This document shows positions 17,699-26,788 of a stretch of DNA of 36,252 bases, in pieces. The DNA comes from Gammaproteobacteria bacterium (lineage in GTDB: Bacteria; Pseudomonadota; Gammaproteobacteria; Steroidobacterales; Steroidobacteraceae). A model generated the notes under the pieces. That model did not search any database, was not told where the DNA came from, and saw only the letters and a list, made by a program, of their open reading frames with translations. Positions within the stretch are counted from its first letter, which is position 1, and every line of letters starts with the position of its first letter. The position numbers and the translations under genes are program-made. The DNA is taken from positions 1 through 36,252 of the forward strand of contig JAQGOC010000083.1 of the NCBI GenBank assembly GCA_028293805.1, read 5' to 3'.

Positions 17699-19939
17699 TT
17701 AAAACTTGAACCGGAACTCCCCTCCAACAGTACGCGGAGCTGCAGCGGACGCGGCGAATCCAGCGGGCCCCTGCTCCTCGAACTCTATGCTGTAATACTT
17801 CTTGTTCGTTAGATTCCTGGCCCACAATCGGATACTCAAAGCTTCTACGCGCCGCGGAGTAAAAGTCGCAGATGCGTTGATAATCGTAAGCGGTCCTTCC
17901 GATATGACGTTGTCTGAGTCCCAATAGAACTTGCTGGAATATACAACATTCGTGTCGAAGGCGAGCTTGCCCACGCCTGCGACATCTACTCCATAGTTCA
18001 GGCCCGCGTCCATGGATTCTCTTGGCGCGCGAGGCAGTACATTGCCCCTGGCATTCATGCTGTCCAGGCCATTTCCGCCAGCCGGTCGTTGGTAAAAATA
18101 CGGGGCGTCGCTGAAGTCGAGAAATTCCGATTGTAAATAGGTTGCGCTCAGCCGCGCCGTGAGTCCTCGAGTTAGAAGCGCGGTACTTTCAACCTCCACA
18201 CCTTGACTCCGCGCCGAACCGGCGTTGATGACAGTCTCAATACCCATCTGCGAGCTTTGTACTTGAGGGTCCTTGACGTCATTGCGAAATACTGCCCCGT
18301 CGAGGCGCAATCGATGGCCGAGCAGTTCCGTTTTCAGACCAAACTCGTAAGTCGTTACGGTCTCGGGGCTAAGTGGCCCCGAACTAATTGAATCGACGTT
18401 ATATGTACCGGACTTAAAGCCCGTGCTGACCAAGGCGTAGGCCATGACATCGGGACTAAAATGGTGATCCAGACTAATCTTGTAAGTCAGTTTCTCGAAG
18501 TCTCGTGTCTGATCGGGAGGCGGCGCGGCCAGGAATGATGGTCCCAGACCCGATAGCGGGCCACCAGGATATGTGTAGATAGTTGTTGAGCCGAATCCGC
18601 GCAGATGATCCTTGTTGTACCGCAGCCCCGCCGTCAAGTTCGTGTCCGGCAATATGGGATACGTAACCTGTCCATAGGGAGCGAACGAATTGAGCCGCTG
18701 CTCTCCTATCTGATCAATGGAATTGATGCCTCCGGCAATGAAGGTATTACCCTGGATATGGATCGGATTGTATCCTCCGAGAGTGTTCAAATAGAAGAAG
18801 CCGCCAATCCATGATATGGGCGCGCCGGGCTTCGACTTTAGCTGCAGCTCCTGCGAGTACTGCTGATCGACAGGACGCAGGTCATAGTTAGCCAGCGGAT
18901 ATGGCGTAAGATCGCCATCAACCATATACGATTCATGTGTCTTTCGCGCCGCGCTTATGCTGGAGAATACGCCAAAACCAAGCTCCTGATCGACGCGAAT
19001 TGACCCGCCATAAGTTTCAGTTGTCACGCCGGGCATGTGATCCAGGTTGATATCGTAAAAGCGTGGTTGGGGCGGCTCAGGGAGCGCCGTTATTGCGCCA
19101 GAATTATCGACCCCGCCGCCGACAGTACCGGCGTAGGGAGTGGTGAGTTCGCCCTGCAGACTATTTTGTTCTGCGTAATAGCCTATGAACTTAACCGTCG
19201 TGCTATCAGTCGGCCTCCATATGATCTTGGAGCGTGCGTTGAAGTAGTAATTGAGATAGGTTTGAGCTCCATTGTAAACATTCCGACCCCAGCCGGATGC
19301 TTGGTTGTATTCGCTCAGCGAGATGTCAGCAGCAAGCTTGTCAGTGATTGGCACCGAAGCGTAGAGCTGTGCAGTGGTTGTGGCGTAGTTCCCATAGCCA
19401 ACCATGCCCTCAATGACCGGGGTGTTTCCCGGATCCCGAGTATAAATTGAGATGACACCCGCACTCGCGTTACGCCCGAAGAGCGTCCCTTGCGGGCCCT
19501 TCAGTATTTCGACGTTATCTACGTTGACGAGATCAAAGAAGCTCGGCGATAAGCGCGAGTAATACACGTCATCAATGTACATTGGAACGCTAGCTTCATT
19601 TCCTAATGTGGCAACCGGGTTGCCGAGCCCGCGCATGAAAACTGTCGCGATGCCACCAATGGCACTGAATTGTAGTGTCGAATCTATCTCGCCCAGATCG
19701 CTGACAACAGTTACACCCGCGGCTCTTAGAGTAGACCCGGTGAAAGCTGTCACCGAAAGGGGCGTATCTTGAATATTCTGGGATCGCTTTTGTGCTGTCA
19801 CAACAATCTCTGCCAGTCGATTGTCTTCGCTTTTTATCGATGCGCTCTGTGTCTGTGCGACTGCCGGCGATGAGGTTGCAATTACGCAAGTCACGATTAA
19901 CCATAGCGTAAGCGCGCAATGTCGAAGTCCCGCAAACAT
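17699..19939 (-). CDS. TonB-dependent outer-membrane receptor
   Basis: 746-residue TonB-dependent receptor. ATG 19939 gives a good signal peptide (residues 1 to about 28, ending AVAQ). The TonB box EIVVTAQKR is at about 44-52. Then come the plug domain (IDDVYYSR, VEILKGPQGTLFGRNASAGV) and a 22-strand-type barrel ending in the terminal aromatic EFRFKF. The frame is open further upstream, but that part is antecedent kinase-gene DNA, not a receptor leader. The style resembles receptors of Caulobacter, sphingomonads and related organisms for carbohydrates or other large substrates. The ligand cannot be told. The hybrid kinase gene directly downstream could sense the same signal. No clear Shine-Dalgarno is visible before the start. 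Confidence 0.9.
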   Translation of the reverse strand: MFAGLRHCALTLWLIVTCVIATSSPAVAQTQSASIKSEDNRLAEIVVTAQKRSQNIQDTPLSVTAFTGSTLRAAGVTVVSDLGEIDSTLQFSAIGGIATVFMRGLGNPVATLGNEASVPMYIDDVYYSRLSPSFFDLVNVDNVEILKGPQGTLFGRNASAGVISIYTRDPGNTPVIEGMVGYGNYATTTAQLYASVPITDKLAADISLSEYNQASGWGRNVYNGAQTYLNYYFNARSKIIWRPTDSTTVKFIGYYAEQNSLQGELTTPYAGTVGGGVDNSGAITALPEPPQPRFYDINLDHMPGVTTETYGGSIRVDQELGFGVFSSISAARKTHESYMVDGDLTPYPLANYDLRPVDQQYSQELQLKSKPGAPISWIGGFFYLNTLGGYNPIHIQGNTFIAGGINSIDQIGEQRLNSFAPYGQVTYPILPDTNLTAGLRYNKDHLRGFGSTTIYTYPGGPLSGLGPSFLAAPPPDQTRDFEKLTYKISLDHHFSPDVMAYALVSTGFKSGTYNVDSISSGPLSPETVTTYEFGLKTELLGHRLRLDGAVFRNDVKDPQVQSSQMGIETVINAGSARSQGVEVESTALLTRGLTARLSATYLQSEFLDFSDAPYFYQRPAGGNGLDSMNARGNVLPRAPRESMDAGLNYGVDVAGVGKLAFDTNVVYSSKFYWDSDNVISEGPLTIINASATFTPRRVEALSIRLWARNLTNKKYYSIEFEEQGPAGFAASAAAPRTVGGEFRFKF

Positions 19940-19952
19940 GGATTCGCGATGG

Positions 19953-20497
19953 TGCTTGCCCGGCTCGATCTCGCTCGACACCGCCTGTGGAGCGTTGACC
20001 ACTGTCCCGACGTCCAGCTGCTCAATGGGTGCATTGATCGTCGCACTCAGCACAGAGGCAGTTGATTCCTCGGCGAGCCCTGGGTTCAGTCGCTCGAGTT
20101 GCCGCAGCTTGCCGAGCACACCCCATCGCCGATAGCAGTGGCGAGCGTTGCGCAGACAGGCGTGGGCAATGCTCTCAAGGCCGCGCGCGGCGTAGGATCG
20201 CGCGGCCACCTCATGGGCCACGCCCGCATTGTGCATGAAACCGTGCTCACGGGCCGATCGAATGGCTTGCTCGTACAGACCCATGGCGTCACCGTGCCGC
20301 CCCTTCGAGGCGGGCGATCGCGGCTGGCACAAGCGCATGCGTGTCGCTGAACCTCCGAGGGTTGTTGCCTATGACAGATTGGTTCATAACGTAGCAAGCG
20401 GAGGTCAGATCACCGGTCTCAATCGCGGCACGGAAAGTCGCCCGCATGAAGTCCATCGCGGCCCGATCGGCTGCGTCCAGAAGGCAACCGCTCCCCG
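19953..20497 (-). pseudogene. Internally deleted second copy of the middle of the hybrid kinase gene
   Basis: 19953-20369 matches 13744-14158 of the intact kinase gene, and 20370-20497 matches about 14637-14765, both at high nucleotide identity. The roughly 480 bp between them are missing, so an internal deletion has joined two parts of the TPR-to-GAF region. Peptides such as GDAMGLYEQAIRSAREHGF and ASVLSATINAPIEQLDVGTV are shared with the intact protein. The copy stops 14 bp before the receptor start codon. It indicates that a second kinase gene once lay upstream of the receptor, or that a repeated receptor-kinase unit recombined. Confidence 0.88.
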
Positions 20498-20604
20498 TGG
20501 TGGCACACCAGCGAAGCCTTAACCGAAGCTGCGCGTCAGATCCTATGCCGACTGAAGGTACATTCTTTCGAATATCGGTCGCCGACGCTCATGGTTTTTC
20601 TGCC

Positions 20605-20696
20605 GAGGCTACGGAAAGGCTACAGTCGTTTCCGTGTGAAATTAAGTGGTTGATGTGACTGCGTAAAATGGCCTAGTCGGTCCAGTCCATCATTGG
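20605..20696 (-). other. dusA-type attachment site repeat, copy B
   Basis: Core at 20670-20696 (minus strand CCAATGATGGACTGGACCG) and arm at 20605-20623, in which GTAGCC occurs twice on the minus strand, matching copy A at 7634-7723 in order, spacing (65 versus 63 bp) and orientation. The core reads PMMDWTD and then a stop in the dusA frame. It marks the right border of the proposed 13-kb island. Confidence 0.65.
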
Positions 20697-20953
20697 ACCG
20701 CTGCATCGAGTCGCTTCGCGGCACCTTTATGTCGCCGCCGCGGACGGCGCATACGAAAGCGCTCCGCCCGCTGTGCACCGCACCGCCGACAACGCCATCG
20801 ATTGCCGCCTTCCGCGAGAACAAGGTTGCCGGGCTCAAGAGGATGTCCTCGGCCGCAAGTGGCTGGTATTGTTAGGGTTCTGGGCGCCGCTGGACGAACT
20901 GAGAGGCAGACAACTTGAGTTTTGGTGGCTTCAAAGCACGCCCCCGCTACCAT
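20690..20953 (-). CDS. Possible small zinc-ribbon (HNH-like) protein
   Basis: Minus-strand frame of 87 codons with TCGRGHPLEPGNLVLAEGG then RWRCRRCGAQRAERFR. This C-x2-GH...C-x2-C arrangement is typical of small phage- or island-borne zinc-ribbon and HNH-type proteins. The first 30 residues have no similarity and the ATG at 20953 lacks a ribosome binding site, so the true start may be lost. The stop codon lies inside the attachment core of copy B, so the gene ends exactly at the island border. It could be a remnant. Confidence 0.4.
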   Translation of the reverse strand: MVAGACFEATKTQVVCLSVRPAAPRTLTIPATCGRGHPLEPGNLVLAEGGNRWRCRRCGAQRAERFRMRRPRRRHKGAAKRLDAAVQ

Positions 20954-21195
20954 AAAAAATCTCAGAGCCTCCAGTCGCTTGCACGAGCTGCGCAAGGTCG
21001 AGGCCGACACGAGCGACGAGATGCCTGCCCGACTCGTGCGGGGTGACCCGAACCTCATCGCCGAGAATCTGACGAAGTGCTCGACGAGCTGCCAGCCGTC
21101 GGCCTCGATCCGTCGCCGGCAGTTACGCGCCTGATCCTCGGTGGAGGCGTCGCGCTGGCGTCCTGCTCCGCGCGACGACCACCTGTCCCCATGAC

Positions 21196-21768
21196 CTATT
21201 TGTAGCAGTAGGTATAGCCGCCGCCGTCGTAGGGATGGAAGGTTGAGGCCCAGTCAGCAGTCGTGTTCGGCGTGATAGTCACCGTGCCCATCGGTTGCCA
21301 GGACGCATAGTAGAAGTCGATACGCACAGAGGCGTAGTAGTAGCGACCGCTGGGGGTAAGCAAATACATTGGGTTCAGGCGATAGGGTGGTACACCTGCC
21401 TTGAGATAAACACCGCCAATATTTGGGCTGGCATTGGGCTTTATGTCGTAAAACGCCCACTTGTCGCCGGGGACTGCCGAAAGCAGATAATTTGTCACGG
21501 TCACTCGGACGTCCATATTCGTCGCCGCCTTCACGGTTACCGGCGTCCATGTGATGTTGCCGCTGGTCGTGCTGCAGCCAAATTGCGGGGTACTGGTACT
21601 TACGAAGGCCCGCATATCGTGCGGACCTGACCATGTGTAGTTGGCAGCACTTGCAGTCTGTACCTCAAATACCCAGCTCACCGCGCACACTGCCAATCCG
21701 GACATCGCAAAAGCACGAAGTGACTTCAGGTTGATCACGCTGGTTTTCACGTTGGTATTCAATTTCAT
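21196..21768 (-). CDS. Secreted protein of unknown function
   Basis: 190-residue protein from ATG 21768 (GTG 21780 is an alternative). The N-terminus has basic residues followed by a hydrophobic stretch (AFAMSGLAVCAVSWVF) and a cleavage site ASA-ANYTW near residue 41, so it is probably exported. The mature part is rich in Tyr, Thr and Pro with a beta-rich look and two cysteines (FGCST, TYCYK) that could pair. No domain is recognised. It is the first gene after the exporter cluster on the same strand, 279 bp downstream of the second ABC gene. It may belong with the cluster, but it could have its own promoter. Confidence 0.75.
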   Translation of the reverse strand: MKLNTNVKTSVINLKSLRAFAMSGLAVCAVSWVFEVQTASAANYTWSGPHDMRAFVSTSTPQFGCSTTSGNITWTPVTVKAATNMDVRVTVTNYLLSAVPGDKWAFYDIKPNASPNIGGVYLKAGVPPYRLNPMYLLTPSGRYYYASVRIDFYYASWQPMGTVTITPNTTADWASTFHPYDGGGYTYCYK

Positions 21769-22046
21769 GGTGTTTCTCACTTGGTTTCGGCCTTCAGGTT
21801 CGGACTGGATGCCGGGAGCAACTCTCCTGGCGCACTTCTACGATGCGCCACGGGAATGCACCGAAGCGTGAAGAGCAGGCGAAGGTTCGCCCAAGAGTCG
21901 GTGAAGGTTGCTGATTGCAGCGGAAAAAAAGGCCGAGTGCCCCAAGCTGTTTGCCACGCGGCGACAAACGGGGGGTTCGGCGACCTAAGTGCGAGAAATC
22001 TCCAAAACATCCGCCGGAAACGCAATGCGGGCGGAACTAAGACCCA

Positions 22047-24158
22047 TCAAGGATGGGCTACCGCCAGCACCGAACGTGACCGTCTCAAAACGCAGCGCAA
22101 GGTGATTTCGAGATTCCCCGGATCCAGCGCCGCGAAACTCTCATCCAAAATGACAAGATCCGCACGCTGCAGCAGGGCCCGCGCGATGTAGATGCGGCTC
22201 TTCTCGCCATGCGAAAGCTGCCAGCCACTCTCCCCCACGATCTGATCGAGTCCGCCTGGCATGCGGTGGAGGAGATCACCGAGCCCAAGCTCCCGACAGA
22301 CCGTCTCCGCTTCCGCATAGTCTGCAGCGGTGGCTGGCCATGCTTTGCCCATGAGGAGGTTGAACGCGAGCGTGGCCGACACGATGTGATTCTCATGGAA
22401 CTGGGCAGCGAGCGAAACGCGGCGACGCCACGCCGACTCACCGAGCGTCGCGAGGTCGAGACCACCCAGCAGCAGTACACCGCGCTCCGGCCGGCGCAAG
22501 CCGGCAAGCACGGCCGCGAGTGTCGACTTCCCGCCTCCGGAGGGACCTTCGAGCAGGATGTGATCACCCTTGCGGACAGACAACGTCGCCTCCTCCAGCA
22601 GCGCGCGATCACCCGAGGCGGTCCGAATCGAAAGATGTTTTGCTTCAATCAGCAGCTCATCAGTGCCCGAATCCGCGGCGTCGAAGTCGACGGAGACAGA
22701 CGGATCACCCTCAGCTGCAGGCTGCCCTGCCGCATCCAACATAGGCCTCACTGCTTCGAGTGCGACCGATGCACCTGCAATCTGGGGCAGCGCGTGGACC
22801 AGGTGACGGAGACTCTCAAATGCCAGCAGGATGCCTGCGATCGTCGTTGCCAGACGCGATGTGGGTGTGCCCACGACGAAGAGCCACCCGAACACCGCTG
22901 CAGCGATGACCAGCCAGGCCCGCGGCAGGAGCGAAGCGAGCCACGTCGTAACATCGAAACGCCGGCTATCATTAAGATAGCTGGCCAGACGACGATCCTC
23001 CTGCGCATGCCAGCTGGCTTGGTCTGACTGAATGAGGTGCGTGCGATGGCCCGCCATATTCTCGATTAGCCGATGTGTGAGTTCGCGCCGCCCGACGGTC
23101 CACTCGCGTCTCTCTAACCAGTGCCATCGACAAAGCAACGCGCACGACGCGGAGAGTGCCACCAACAGAATCGGCAGGGCCCAGGTCGAGCCGGCCCAGA
23201 TCAGGATGACTATGGCGGCCACCCATTCGAGCGTTCCGGTCACCACGTCGAGACCGCCTCCAAAACCCAGTGATTCCAGCGCGTGGGATTCATAGATCCG
23301 TCCAAGGAACTGCCCGACACCGGCACCGCGTGCACTCTGCGCATCCAAACCAAGCGCACCCTCGAGTAGCCGACGGCGCAAAAGCGTGCCGAGGCGCAGA
23401 GAGATGATCGAATGCAATCGATCCGCGCCCACCGAGCAAGCAGCAAATGCTGCGAGCAACAACCCCGCGCCAGTCAGTCGACCCGCGTCAAGTCGACCTT
23501 GCAGGGCATCGGCCCCAATCGCGATCCATGCGCAAATCCACGCGATGTGTCCAACAAAATGCACGAGGAAGAATCGCGCGAGTTTGCCAAGCAGTTTCGC
23601 CTCACGAATTTGTTCCCGCAGTGATCCGCATACCGGATGACGTACGAGCCATCCGACGTTGACACGGACGTCGCGGAGTCGCGCACTCAGCAGGCTATGC
23701 CGAACAGGGATGGTAATCGCCAGCGGTGCATTCTGCTCAGCCAGCAAATCGATGTCACCGGAAACCTGTGCCTCTGTGGATCTGGCGAGGGCGGCATGCA
23801 CCTGATCTAGCCCCACCGACCGTAGTCTGTGATCGGGCCCCAGCACATCCAACCGCCGCCGCCGGCTCGCGACGCATACAAGGAATCTGTCGCAAGGTCC
23901 GTCCTGCACACGCAATATTGCAGTCCCAACGGCCCGCAGTGTGGTGATCAGATCGGGATAGGCGGTCTCGCATGCCACTAACTCCAACCCGAGACGCGGA
24001 GCAGTTGCTTCGAGCCACGCGCCAATGGCGGCGGAGTCCGCGAGAGTTGCGATCGATGGACGCGGAACGACTGGCACGGAGCGCGCGTTCGGCACGCAGG
24101 AAAACAAAGCCTCTCCGAGTCGCTCGCCCGGCCACAGCGATGCGGCGAGGTCAGTCAT
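22047..24158 (-). CDS. ABC exporter subunit with degenerate C39-like domain (NHLM-type ATP-binding protein)
   Basis: 703-residue ABC transporter half. ATG 24158 overlaps the TGA of the upstream gene (ATGA), so the two are translationally coupled. Residues 1 to about 150 resemble a C39-like domain without the catalytic Cys/His. Transmembrane helices follow (about 200-460), then the nucleotide-binding domain: Walker A GPSGGGKST at 538-546, signature LSHGE at about 648-652 (not LSGGQ), Walker B LVILDE at about 668-673, and H-loop His at 702. The protein ends one residue after that histidine, about 25-30 residues earlier than usual. It should pair with the C39 subunit as in NHLM-type export, where a peptidase/ATPase, an ATPase and an HlyD protein work together. 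Confidence 0.87.
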   Translation of the reverse strand: MTDLAASLWPGERLGEALFSCVPNARSVPVVPRPSIATLADSAAIGAWLEATAPRLGLELVACETAYPDLITTLRAVGTAILRVQDGPCDRFLVCVASRRRRLDVLGPDHRLRSVGLDQVHAALARSTEAQVSGDIDLLAEQNAPLAITIPVRHSLLSARLRDVRVNVGWLVRHPVCGSLREQIREAKLLGKLARFFLVHFVGHIAWICAWIAIGADALQGRLDAGRLTGAGLLLAAFAACSVGADRLHSIISLRLGTLLRRRLLEGALGLDAQSARGAGVGQFLGRIYESHALESLGFGGGLDVVTGTLEWVAAIVILIWAGSTWALPILLVALSASCALLCRWHWLERREWTVGRRELTHRLIENMAGHRTHLIQSDQASWHAQEDRRLASYLNDSRRFDVTTWLASLLPRAWLVIAAAVFGWLFVVGTPTSRLATTIAGILLAFESLRHLVHALPQIAGASVALEAVRPMLDAAGQPAAEGDPSVSVDFDAADSGTDELLIEAKHLSIRTASGDRALLEEATLSVRKGDHILLEGPSGGGKSTLAAVLAGLRRPERGVLLLGGLDLATLGESAWRRRVSLAAQFHENHIVSATLAFNLLMGKAWPATAADYAEAETVCRELGLGDLLHRMPGGLDQIVGESGWQLSHGEKSRIYIARALLQRADLVILDESFAALDPGNLEITLRCVLRRSRSVLAVAHP

Positions 24159-26788
24159 CGTCTTTCCGTCAGCTCGCCGCGCTCGAGCCTCAATCGTCGC
24201 CAGCCGGGATCGCCCCACAGGGCCGCACGAGCCTTGGCTTCTTGAGCCAAGAGCGCGGTATAGCGCGAATCCGGATTGCGCTTGAGCACGCTCGGCGTTC
24301 CATCTTCGACGACTCGGCCCCCATCAACGACGATGACACGCTCGAGCTCCTGGGAAACCGCAATGTCGTGGGTCACCAGGAGTAAGGTGGCATTCGACCA
24401 GCGCTGGCGCGCGCACGCGAGGAGCCTCGATCGATCCTCCTGCCCAAGTCCGCGAAACGGCTCGTCGAGCAGCACGAGGCGAGCATCCTCTCGACCGAGC
24501 GCTCGACCGAAGCGCACGCGCTGTCCTTCCCCTCCTGATACCAGCGTCCCCCCCTCTCCGAGTGCGGTTTGGAGGCCACGCGGCAAATGCTGGAGCATGC
24601 TGGTCAGACCCGCGTCCGCGACGTTCGCAGCAACACGCGAATCTGATGCGAACGAACCGTAACGGAGGTTCTCGTACAACGACCGATTCCAGATCTGCAC
24701 GGCCGGATCGACCCATGCCGTCTCGCGGCGGAGTTTTGCCAGTACGGGGCCCGTGAGCTCTTGACCATCGAGGCGGCAGGAGCCAGCAGACGGCACGTGC
24801 CAACCCAGTAGCAGACCGAGCAACGAGGACTTGCCAGCGCCGGAGGATCCGACGATGGCGATGTGTTCTCCCGAATCGATTCGCAGGCTTATCTTTTCCA
24901 GCACTGTATGCCCTCCCGCAAGAACATCGACCTCTGCCATCTCAATTGCCACCCCCATCTGATCCCCCGTTGAACGATTGATTGGAGCCGATTGCTCCCC
25001 GGCCTCCGGGATCGCAGCTGTCAACGGCTCCAGTAGTCGCAGAGTGAGGGTGTGAACCTGAGGGTAGCGTCGAACCAGCGAGGCGAGCTCGTGACTGAGC
25101 AGAAGGACCTTGATCCCCCAATAAATCAGCAGCAGAGCCGCAGGATAATCCTGCGCGCCAAAATGCCGACTGACGAGCCAGGCAATGAGTGCGAGCCCAA
25201 CAACCCACTGAGCGGCATTGAGCAACGTGGTGAGCTGCGCAAGACGCGACCCTGCCCTGAACCACTCGACGAGACGATCCTCGTGCGCGAGCCGAAACGA
25301 CTTCTGCGCGCCAAGCGAACGCACGGGCACCAACCCGAGCAGCGCATCGAGGTGGAAGCGCGCCAGAGCTCCACCGTGAGTCGCCCACTTCAGATCCGCA
25401 CCCTTGAGCATTGGAAGCGCGGCAAGCGGCACAAGAAAAGCCAGACACACAGCGACGCATGCCCAGAGCCATGCGCCGTCGAGCCATACGATTGCGGCAG
25501 CTGTGAGCACCAGCTCGAGACTTACGCGCAGCGCCTGTCCCGCAAGATCAGGCAGCTCGCGAAGTTGTGAAGTGCGGTGAGCCCGTTCCGCCATGTCAGA
25601 CGTGAGGCGGCTCCGAAAGTGACGATCAGGAAAACGCGGCAGTCTTTCTTGCACGATGCTGCGCATCCGCACTTCGAGATGGCGCCCCATCCGCGACAGC
25701 AGGACGGCGAGCGAGCCGTCTACACACAATGCCGCGATCAGCACTCCCAGCAAAATCAAACTCGGTACAGCGCGTTGTGAAGCCAGCGTGATCTGCTCGC
25801 CGATATCGAGAAAGCTGTAAAACAGGAGTGCCTCGAGCAGCACAACGATGGTCGCCGTCACGGCCGCGAGAATGATCGCGCGGGGAATCATTCGTCCATC
25901 GGCCTCGATCAAGCGCCAAAGCGTTCGCAGCGGCTGCGGGACGGGAGCAGACAAAGCCGCGGCGAGTTCGGGGGGAAGCAAGGTACGTTCGACCGCGTGA
26001 ACTCCTCGACACCTAACGACGACGGCGCCACGGACGATCACATTCTCTGTATCTGCCTCAACTGGGGCGGACGAAACGTGGCGGTACGAGTCCAGCACTG
26101 CATTCATCTCGCCGGGGATCGAAGCCTTGAAGAGTTGAGTGACCAGGTTTTGCGCCGCAGATCCTTTACGTAGTGCGCCGGCCTCGCACAAAGAATCGGC
26201 GAGGCGGGTGAGCGCATCGAGCTGTCCGAGGCGGCGCCAGTCGGGAACAGCGAGCGCCTGGTCGGTCATCTCGGTGGTCTTAGCGCTCAGAGCAAGTCGA
26301 TGCATGCGCGACTTCAGCGGCGCAATGAATTCATCCCCGGCAGCCCATTCCCGCCATTGCGCCGCCGGAACCTGCATTGAATGCTCATACAGCTCAGACA
26401 GCAGTGTGCGTCGCGTCATCCAACGGCGGCCGACCGCCGGATCCATCACTTCTACCAGCGATCCATGCACGCGCCATATCACGACGAAATGCAGCTCGTG
26501 TGTGGGCAGGCGGACCACTGCGATGCAGGGAAGCGCAGCGGCTTCCGGCAGCAGGAGGTGGTCAGCCGGAAGTAAAATCTGCTCAGCGTCGAGGCCCAGT
26601 GAAACCGCGATCTCCTCGAGCGTGTCGATGGTCGTGCCATCGACATCGGTTTGGCAGGCTTCGCGCAGGCGATCGTAGCTTGCGTGTACGCCAAATCCTT
26701 CCAGCAAACACTTGAGGGTTGCCGGACCGCAGTCCATCGCCGAAGTCTGGAGGACCTCCGGCGCGCGCCAGCGGCGCCGGCTCATCAT
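24155..26788 (-). CDS. C39 peptidase-containing ABC exporter (NHLM-type peptidase/ATP-binding protein)
   Basis: 877-residue peptidase-containing ABC transporter. The C39 cysteine peptidase is at residues 1 to about 130: Q14 (oxyanion), C20 in MDCGPATLKCLL, H100 in ELHFVVIW and D116 in MDPAVG, all present, so the domain should cut double-glycine-type leaders. A linker and six transmembrane helices follow (about 270-580). The nucleotide-binding domain has Walker A GSSGAGKSS (647-655), signature VSGGE (about 750), Walker B LVLLDE (771-776) and H807. It overlaps hlyD by a few bases at its start and the second ABC gene by an ATGA at its end. The natural substrates are very likely the peptides encoded just upstream. 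Confidence 0.93.
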   Translation of the reverse strand: MMSRRRWRAPEVLQTSAMDCGPATLKCLLEGFGVHASYDRLREACQTDVDGTTIDTLEEIAVSLGLDAEQILLPADHLLLPEAAALPCIAVVRLPTHELHFVVIWRVHGSLVEVMDPAVGRRWMTRRTLLSELYEHSMQVPAAQWREWAAGDEFIAPLKSRMHRLALSAKTTEMTDQALAVPDWRRLGQLDALTRLADSLCEAGALRKGSAAQNLVTQLFKASIPGEMNAVLDSYRHVSSAPVEADTENVIVRGAVVVRCRGVHAVERTLLPPELAAALSAPVPQPLRTLWRLIEADGRMIPRAIILAAVTATIVVLLEALLFYSFLDIGEQITLASQRAVPSLILLGVLIAALCVDGSLAVLLSRMGRHLEVRMRSIVQERLPRFPDRHFRSRLTSDMAERAHRTSQLRELPDLAGQALRVSLELVLTAAAIVWLDGAWLWACVAVCLAFLVPLAALPMLKGADLKWATHGGALARFHLDALLGLVPVRSLGAQKSFRLAHEDRLVEWFRAGSRLAQLTTLLNAAQWVVGLALIAWLVSRHFGAQDYPAALLLIYWGIKVLLLSHELASLVRRYPQVHTLTLRLLEPLTAAIPEAGEQSAPINRSTGDQMGVAIEMAEVDVLAGGHTVLEKISLRIDSGEHIAIVGSSGAGKSSLLGLLLGWHVPSAGSCRLDGQELTGPVLAKLRRETAWVDPAVQIWNRSLYENLRYGSFASDSRVAANVADAGLTSMLQHLPRGLQTALGEGGTLVSGGEGQRVRFGRALGREDARLVLLDEPFRGLGQEDRSRLLACARQRWSNATLLLVTHDIAVSQELERVIVVDGGRVVEDGTPSVLKRNPDSRYTALLAQEAKARAALWGDPGWRRLRLERGELTERR

